Shown: one piece after another, positions 60,055 through 64,000 of the stretch
How positions within the stretch are numbered: position 1 is the stretch's first letter
Layout of the letters: every line of letters begins with the position of its first letter
Source of the DNA: Butyricicoccus intestinisimiae
GTDB lineage: Bacteria; Bacillota; Clostridia; Oscillospirales; Butyricicoccaceae
Reading direction: 5' to 3'
Assembly: GCF_018918345.1 (NCBI RefSeq)
Contig: NZ_JAHLQI010000003.1
Coordinates: 186,001-250,000, forward strand
DNA length: 64,000 nt
The notes under the pieces: model-generated
Told to the model about the DNA's origin: nothing
The model's input: the letters and a program-made list of their open reading frames with translations, nothing else
Databases searched by the model: none
Program-made: the position numbers and the translations under genes

Positions 60055-62406
60055 ATGACATTAAAAGAACTGTCCGTCGGCAGCTCTGCGATTGTAACGA
60101 CTGTCGGCGGCGAGGGCGCCCTGCGTCAACACTTCTTGGACATGGGTGTCATTCCCGGCGCACAGGTCACCTTGGTAAAATTTGCACCGATGGGAGACCC
60201 GATGGAGCTTCGCATCCACGGCTACGAGCTGACCCTGCGTCTGGCAGATGCCGAAAAAATTGAAATTCAGCCTGTGTCGGCTCAACCGGCACAAAAAACC
60301 GCTCCGGCCAAGGCCGTCGCGGATGCCACCGCGCATCCGGGTCTCGGCGAAGGCGGCAAATATCACGTAAAAGCCGATGAGCATCCGGTTTCTGAGGGAA
60401 CTACGCTGACCTTTGCGCTTGCCGGAAACCAGAACTGCGGCAAAACCACGCTGTTCAACCAGCTGACCGGCTCCAGTCAGCACGTCGGCAACTTTCCGGG
60501 CGTAACGGTGGACCGCAAGAGCGGTGCCATCCGCGGACACGCGGACACGGAAATTACAGATTTGCCGGGCATTTATTCGATGTCTCCGTACAGCAGCGAG
60601 GAAATTGTCACCAGACAGTTTATCATCGGAGAAAAGCCGCTCGGCATCATCAACATTGTCGATGCGACGAACATCGAACGCAATTTATACTTAACCATGC
60701 AGCTGATGGAACTGGACGTTCCGATGGTGCTTGCACTCAACATGATGGACGAGATGCGCGGCAACGGCGGCTCCATCCGCATCAATGAGATGGAAGAAAT
60801 GCTGGGCATTCCGGTCGTTCCCATTTCCGCGGCGAAAAACGAAGGCGTCGACGAATTGGTTCGTCACGCTCTGCATGTGGCAAAGTATCAGGAACGCCCT
60901 GGACGCACGGATTTCTGTGACATGAATGACCACGGCGGCGCGGTGCACCGTTGCTTGCACGGCATCATGCATTTGATTGAAGATCACGCCAAGCGCGCGG
61001 ATATTCCGCTGCGATTTGCCGCGACCAAGCTCGTGGAAGGCGATGCACGCATCTGTGAATTGCTGTGCCTGACCGAAAACGAGCAGGAGATGATTGAGCA
61101 CATCATCAAGCAGATGGAGGACGAGCGCGGTCTGGATCGCGCAGCCGCGATTGCTGATATGCGGTTCTCATTCATCGAGAAGCTGGTTGACCAAACCGTC
61201 ATTAAGCCGCATGAAAGCCGCGAACGCGCACGCAGCCGGCGCATTGACCGATTTTTAACCGGTAAATACACCGCCATTCCGGCGTTTATCGCCATCATGG
61301 GCTTGATTTTCTTCCTGACGTTCAATGTCATCGGCGCAGGCTTACAGACCTTGCTAGAAATCGGCATTGACCAGTTGACCATTCTCACAGCCAAGGCATT
61401 GACCGCCGCGCACGTCAACCAGGTGCTGCATTCCCTCATCATTGACGGTATTTTCAACGGCGTCGGCAGTGTGCTCAGCTTCCTGCCGATCATCGTCGTG
61501 CTGTTTTTCTTCCTCTCTCTGCTGGAAGATACCGGCTATATGGCGCGTGTTGCGTTTGTCATGGATAAACTGCTGCGCAAAATCGGCCTGTCCGGCAGAA
61601 GCATTGTCCCGATGCTGATTGGCTTCGGCTGTACCGTGCCGGGCGTCATGGCGAGCCGCACGCTTCCGTCAGAACGCGACCGCCGCATGACCATTATGCT
61701 CACGCCGTTTATGAGCTGCTCCGCCAAGCTGCCGATTTACGGCTTCTTCACCGCGGCATTCTTCCCCAAGCACGGCGGTCTTGTTATGATTGCGCTGTAC
61801 TTCGGCGGCATCGCCGTCGGCATTCTCACCGCGCTGTTTGCCAAAGCATTCCGTTTCCGCGGCGAAGCGGTTCCGTTTGTCATGGAACTGCCGAATTACC
61901 GCATGCCGGGCATGAAAAACGTCATGCAGCTGTTGTGGGAAAAAGCAAAAGACTTTTTGCAGCGTGCCTTCACGGTTATTTTCCTCGCAACCATTATCAT
62001 TTGGTTCTTACAGAACTTCAGCTTACAGCTCAACATGGTTTCTGATTCGCAAAACAGCATGTTGGCGCTCGTTGCCGGAAGCATCGCACCGATCTTCCGC
62101 CCGCTCGGCTTTGGTGACTGGCGCATTTCCACCGCGCTCATCACCGGCTTCATGGCGAAAGAAAGCGTTGTTTCGACTCTGACCATTCTGTTCGGCAGCA
62201 GTGCGGATCTATTAACTCTGCTGACACCGGCAGCCGCCGCTTCTCTGCTTGTCTTTTGCCTGCTGTATACCCCGTGTGTGGCGGCAATTGCTTCGATTAA
62301 GCGCGAGCTGGGCATTCGCTGGGCATTTCAGACCGTTGTATTCCAGTGCGTCATTGCATGGATCTGCGCATTTATCGTCCACGCAATTGCTGTGCTGTTC
62401 CTGTGA
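60055..62406 (+). CDS. feoB: Ferrous iron transporter, FeoA-FeoB fusion
   Basis: 783 residues. Residues 1-75 are a FeoA SH3-like domain (LKELSVGSSAIVTTVGGEGA, then HFLDMGVIPGAQVTLV); a linker rich in Ala/Pro/Lys follows; the FeoB G-domain starts near 115 (GNQNCGKTTLFNQLTG, DLPGIYSM, NMMDE), then about eleven membrane helices with the gate motifs GFGCTVPGVMA and MSCSAKLPIY. Imports Fe(II) in anaerobes. ATG at 60055 after GGGAGG. Fusion of the small FeoA to FeoB is less common than separate genes. Confidence 0.95.
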   Translation: MTLKELSVGSSAIVTTVGGEGALRQHFLDMGVIPGAQVTLVKFAPMGDPMELRIHGYELTLRLADAEKIEIQPVSAQPAQKTAPAKAVADATAHPGLGEGGKYHVKADEHPVSEGTTLTFALAGNQNCGKTTLFNQLTGSSQHVGNFPGVTVDRKSGAIRGHADTEITDLPGIYSMSPYSSEEIVTRQFIIGEKPLGIINIVDATNIERNLYLTMQLMELDVPMVLALNMMDEMRGNGGSIRINEMEEMLGIPVVPISAAKNEGVDELVRHALHVAKYQERPGRTDFCDMNDHGGAVHRCLHGIMHLIEDHAKRADIPLRFAATKLVEGDARICELLCLTENEQEMIEHIIKQMEDERGLDRAAAIADMRFSFIEKLVDQTVIKPHESRERARSRRIDRFLTGKYTAIPAFIAIMGLIFFLTFNVIGAGLQTLLEIGIDQLTILTAKALTAAHVNQVLHSLIIDGIFNGVGSVLSFLPIIVVLFFFLSLLEDTGYMARVAFVMDKLLRKIGLSGRSIVPMLIGFGCTVPGVMASRTLPSERDRRMTIMLTPFMSCSAKLPIYGFFTAAFFPKHGGLVMIALYFGGIAVGILTALFAKAFRFRGEAVPFVMELPNYRMPGMKNVMQLLWEKAKDFLQRAFTVIFLATIIIWFLQNFSLQLNMVSDSQNSMLALVAGSIAPIFRPLGFGDWRISTALITGFMAKESVVSTLTILFGSSADLLTLLTPAAAASLLVFCLLYTPCVAAIASIKRELGIRWAFQTVVFQCVIAWICAFIVHAIAVLFL

Positions 62407-62626
62407 AAACATTTGGATATTTTCCATATTTGATGTATAATGGAGATACCATCTGGCGCAGGTCAGGAACCGCCTGAACAAACAGGCGGTTCCCGTATGC
62501 GAAAGGCGTTAGCCGGCCGGCAGAGGGCGCTGTCCCGCGGGCTGCACAGCGCGCGTTTCCGCCTGTTCCAGCATATGAAAAGCGGAGCGTCTGTGTTCGC
62601 TCCATACAGGAAAGGAAAGAGCAATT
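62407..62626 (+). other. Structured leader upstream of rpe
   Basis: 220 bp with three hairpins: GGAACCGCC with GGCGGTTCC (62466-62494), GCGCTGT with ACAGCGC around CCCGCGGG (62527-62552), and GAGCG with CGCTC (62585-62602). Very G+C-rich, no convincing reading frame and no terminator T-run. A TATAAT (62435-62440) lies before it. No riboswitch class recognised. Confidence 0.45.
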
Positions 62627-63304
62627 ATGATTAAATTATCTCCGTCGATTCTGTCCGCTGACTTTGCCAACCTGCAGCGCGACATTGCCATCGCAGTCGA
62701 TGCTGGCGCAGAGTACGTGCATGTAGACTGCATGGACGGTCACTTTGTACCGAATCTGACCATCGGTGCGCCGGTTGTCAAGGCACTGCGCAAGGCAACC
62801 GATGCGACTCTGGATGTGCATCTGATGATTTCCAATCCGGATCAGTATCTGGATGACTTCATCAAGGCAGGTTCCGACATTATCACCGTACATTACGAAG
62901 CAAACGGCGACACGCTGGCACAGGTTCGCAAGATCAAGGAAGCCGGCGTCCGTGCCTGTGTATCCATCAAGCCGGGTACTCCGGCAGATGTTCTACTCCC
63001 GCTGCTGCCGGAGCTGGATATGGTTCTCATCATGACCGTAGAGCCGGGCTTTGGCGGTCAGGGCTACATTGATGCCTGCACCGACAAAATCCGCACCATT
63101 CGCAAGGCAATTGACGAAAACGGCTACAAGTGCGAGCTGGAAATTGACGGCGGCGCCAAGCTGACCAACACGCCGGACATCGTTGCAGCCGGTGCCAATG
63201 TCATCGTTGCCGGTTCTGCTGTCTTTGGCGGCGACATCGAGGCAAATGTCAAGGGCTTCAAGAAGATTTTCGACGAGTACGAAAATAACTACTTTGCATT
63301 CTAA
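62627..63304 (+). CDS. rpe: Ribulose-phosphate 3-epimerase
   Basis: 225 residues, TIM barrel, interconverts ribulose 5-phosphate and xylulose 5-phosphate. Motifs: KLSPSILSADFANL, HVDCMDGHFVPNLTIG, DVHLMISNP, VEPGFGGQGYI and EIDGGAKLTN with the catalytic aspartates and metal histidines. ATG at 62627 after AAAGGAAAG. The gene stands alone with its own terminator, not in the usual rsgA-rpe operon. Confidence 0.96.
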   Translation: MIKLSPSILSADFANLQRDIAIAVDAGAEYVHVDCMDGHFVPNLTIGAPVVKALRKATDATLDVHLMISNPDQYLDDFIKAGSDIITVHYEANGDTLAQVRKIKEAGVRACVSIKPGTPADVLLPLLPELDMVLIMTVEPGFGGQGYIDACTDKIRTIRKAIDENGYKCELEIDGGAKLTNTPDIVAAGANVIVAGSAVFGGDIEANVKGFKKIFDEYENNYFAF

Positions 63305-63320
63305 TGCGTAAGCAAAACGA

Positions 63321-63354
63321 AACGCCTGCTCATTTTCAGAGCAGGCGTTTTTTA
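63321..63354 (+). terminator. Terminator of rpe
   Basis: AACGCCTGCT pairs with AGCAGGCGTT, then TTTTATG. A similar hairpin recurs at 63945. Confidence 0.9.
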
Positions 63355-63606
63355 TGTGTTCGATTCTTCTGCCGGAATATAGCGAATAATATCACCCGGC
63401 GTGCATCCCATTACAAAACAAATGCGTGCCAACACATCTGCGTCAATCTTTTCTACATGCCCGCGATACCACTTATCAATCACCTCAAAGCGCGTATTCA
63501 CTGCACGAGCCAACGCATACCGCGTAATATGTTTTTTGTCCATTAGTGGTTTTAATTCAATCGTAATGTGACCATACTGTGCGATGGTATAGAGTAGATT
63601 TTCCAT
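63352..63606 (-). CDS. Small XRE-family DNA-binding protein
   Basis: 84 residues. Helix-turn-helix at about 25-75 (ITRYALARAVNTRFEVIDKW then DADVLARICFVMGCTPGDII), the Cro/YozG-like group. ATG at 63606 after GAGGTG. Its promoter overlaps that of the divergent small gene, so it probably controls both. Confidence 0.82.
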   Translation of the reverse strand: MENLLYTIAQYGHITIELKPLMDKKHITRYALARAVNTRFEVIDKWYRGHVEKIDADVLARICFVMGCTPGDIIRYIPAEESNT

Positions 63607-63632
63607 ATTTACACCTCAAATGTATCCTATGT

Positions 63633-63651
63633 AAAAAGTACTCTATTGACA
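63633..63651. promoter_or_regulatory. Overlapping divergent promoters
   Basis: Plus strand: TTGACA (63646-63651), 17 bp, TACTAT (63669-63674). Minus strand: TTGTCA (63647-63652), 17 bp, TAGGAT (63624-63629). The two -35 boxes share the same bases, so only one polymerase can bind at a time. Confidence 0.75.
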
Positions 63652-63693
63652 AATCGCTTATTCAAAGGTACTATTTATATAGTATCGTTGTTC

Positions 63694-63906
63694 ATGGACA
63701 CGGACGACCATGCCGGATGGATTATATTCGTCTGTGATGCACTGAACTTCAAAAATCATAACCAAAAAGTTTTTCAACACATAGCGGAACTCGCCGACGA
63801 GATAACCATGCGACCATCTGTAAATACGGGAGAAAACAGCCCTGCCGATATTGATGGCGCTGTACAACTAACATTTTGGTTTGATTTCATTGCAGATGAT
63901 GACTAA
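63694..63906 (+). CDS. Small acidic protein, unknown
   Basis: 70 residues, strongly acidic at both ends (MDTDDHAGW at the start and FIADDD at the end). Transcription should begin near 63681, leaving only about 13 nt and no ribosome site before the ATG at 63694, so translation may be nearly leaderless. It is followed by a terminator. Divergent from the XRE gene; no family recognised. A short alternative frame on the other strand has weaker support. Confidence 0.5.
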   Translation: MDTDDHAGWIIFVCDALNFKNHNQKVFQHIAELADEITMRPSVNTGENSPADIDGAVQLTFWFDFIADDD

Positions 63907-63944
63907 GTCTGCCAGTTTTTCATCATTCTTATGGCACAAATAGC

Positions 63945-63981
63945 AAAACGCTTGCTCTTGTTCAGAGCAGGCGTTTTTTCA
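63945..63981 (+). terminator. Terminator after the small acidic protein gene
   Basis: AAAACGCTTGCTC pairs with GAGCAGGCGTTTT (one G-U pair), then TTC. Arms are related to the rpe terminator. Confidence 0.8.
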
Positions 63982-63984
63982 TGT

Positions 63985-64000
63985 CGGCTCTCCCAAAAGC
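63985..64000. repeat. Possible start of another dispersed repeat copy
   Basis: The window ends in CGGCTCTCCCAAAAGC, which resembles the GGCTCTCCC end of the dispersed repeat. The rest lies outside the window. Confidence 0.4.

Noticed and set aside
63646-63693. N-terminal extension of the acidic small protein from TTG at 63646
   Set aside because: This TTG is the -35 box of its promoter; transcription starts downstream of it.
1-64000. tRNA and rRNA genes
   Set aside because: No tRNA T-loop/anticodon arrangement or rRNA core sequence was noticed by eye; a tRNAscan-SE run would be decisive.

Overview
The window is chromosomal DNA of a spore-forming, Gram-positive, fermentative bacterium of the class Clostridia. 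Evidence: a gpr-spoIIP-gerKA-gerKC-gerKB sporulation and germination cluster, a 3-hydroxybutyryl-CoA dehydrogenase typical of butyrate producers, a four-gene glycogen block with the Firmicutes-type GlgC/GlgD pair, S-layer homology (SLH) domains, a glmS ribozyme, and strong AGGAGG-type ribosome sites. Butyricicoccus/Agathobaculum-like Oscillospirales would fit, but that placement is inference from gene content. No rRNA, tRNA or CRISPR array was seen.

Layout. 1-8.4 kb: the 3' part of pyrC (+), then on the minus strand a locus ordered like the Bacillus/Staphylococcus wal (yyc) region (PAS membrane protein, YycH-like, YycI-like, MurA, YycJ/WalJ, RlmH), but without a histidine kinase domain or response regulator; a Nudix hydrolase lies upstream. 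8.4-16 kb: SLH protein and glgB-glgC-glgD-glgA, where GlgB has lost its catalytic residues. 16-22.3 kb: pncC, hbd, thiI and a cysteine desulfurase; the last two are separated by three unrelated genes. 22.3-27.8 kb: an accessory region with a dispersed repeat, an ABC transporter operon of unknown purpose, two membrane-anchored extracellular proteins, a gene fragment and a small secreted protein with a damaged start. 27.8-33.4 kb: germination and sporulation genes. 33.5-35.5 kb: rpsT (+) and purA (-). 35.7-38 kb: AT-rich remnants of mobile DNA with a VanZ-like gene, a membrane-bound HTH regulator and a broken ABC ATPase. 38-46.2 kb: transporters, a type I toxin-antitoxin locus, an ABC-F protein, a ricin-domain protein with a histone H1-like tail, and a 299-bp tandem duplication. 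46.3-57.7 kb: htpG under a CIRCE operator, an RCC1-repeat protein, gluQ, a NifX-like protein, a LOG-family protein, ptsI with an attenuator-like leader, a degenerate GH3 protein and DUF genes. 57.8-64 kb: glmS with its ribozyme, a FeoA-FeoB fusion, rpe, and a divergent HTH/small-protein pair.

Working together: the glycogen genes form one polarised block; gpr, spoIIP and the gerK-type receptor are one developmental cluster; ThiI and the desulfurase form the tRNA thiolation pair. The least explained parts are the 22.8-27.7 kb operon, the kinase-less wal locus, the inactive-looking GlgB and GH3 proteins, and the unannotated toxin/antisense RNA pair at 39.5-39.8 kb.
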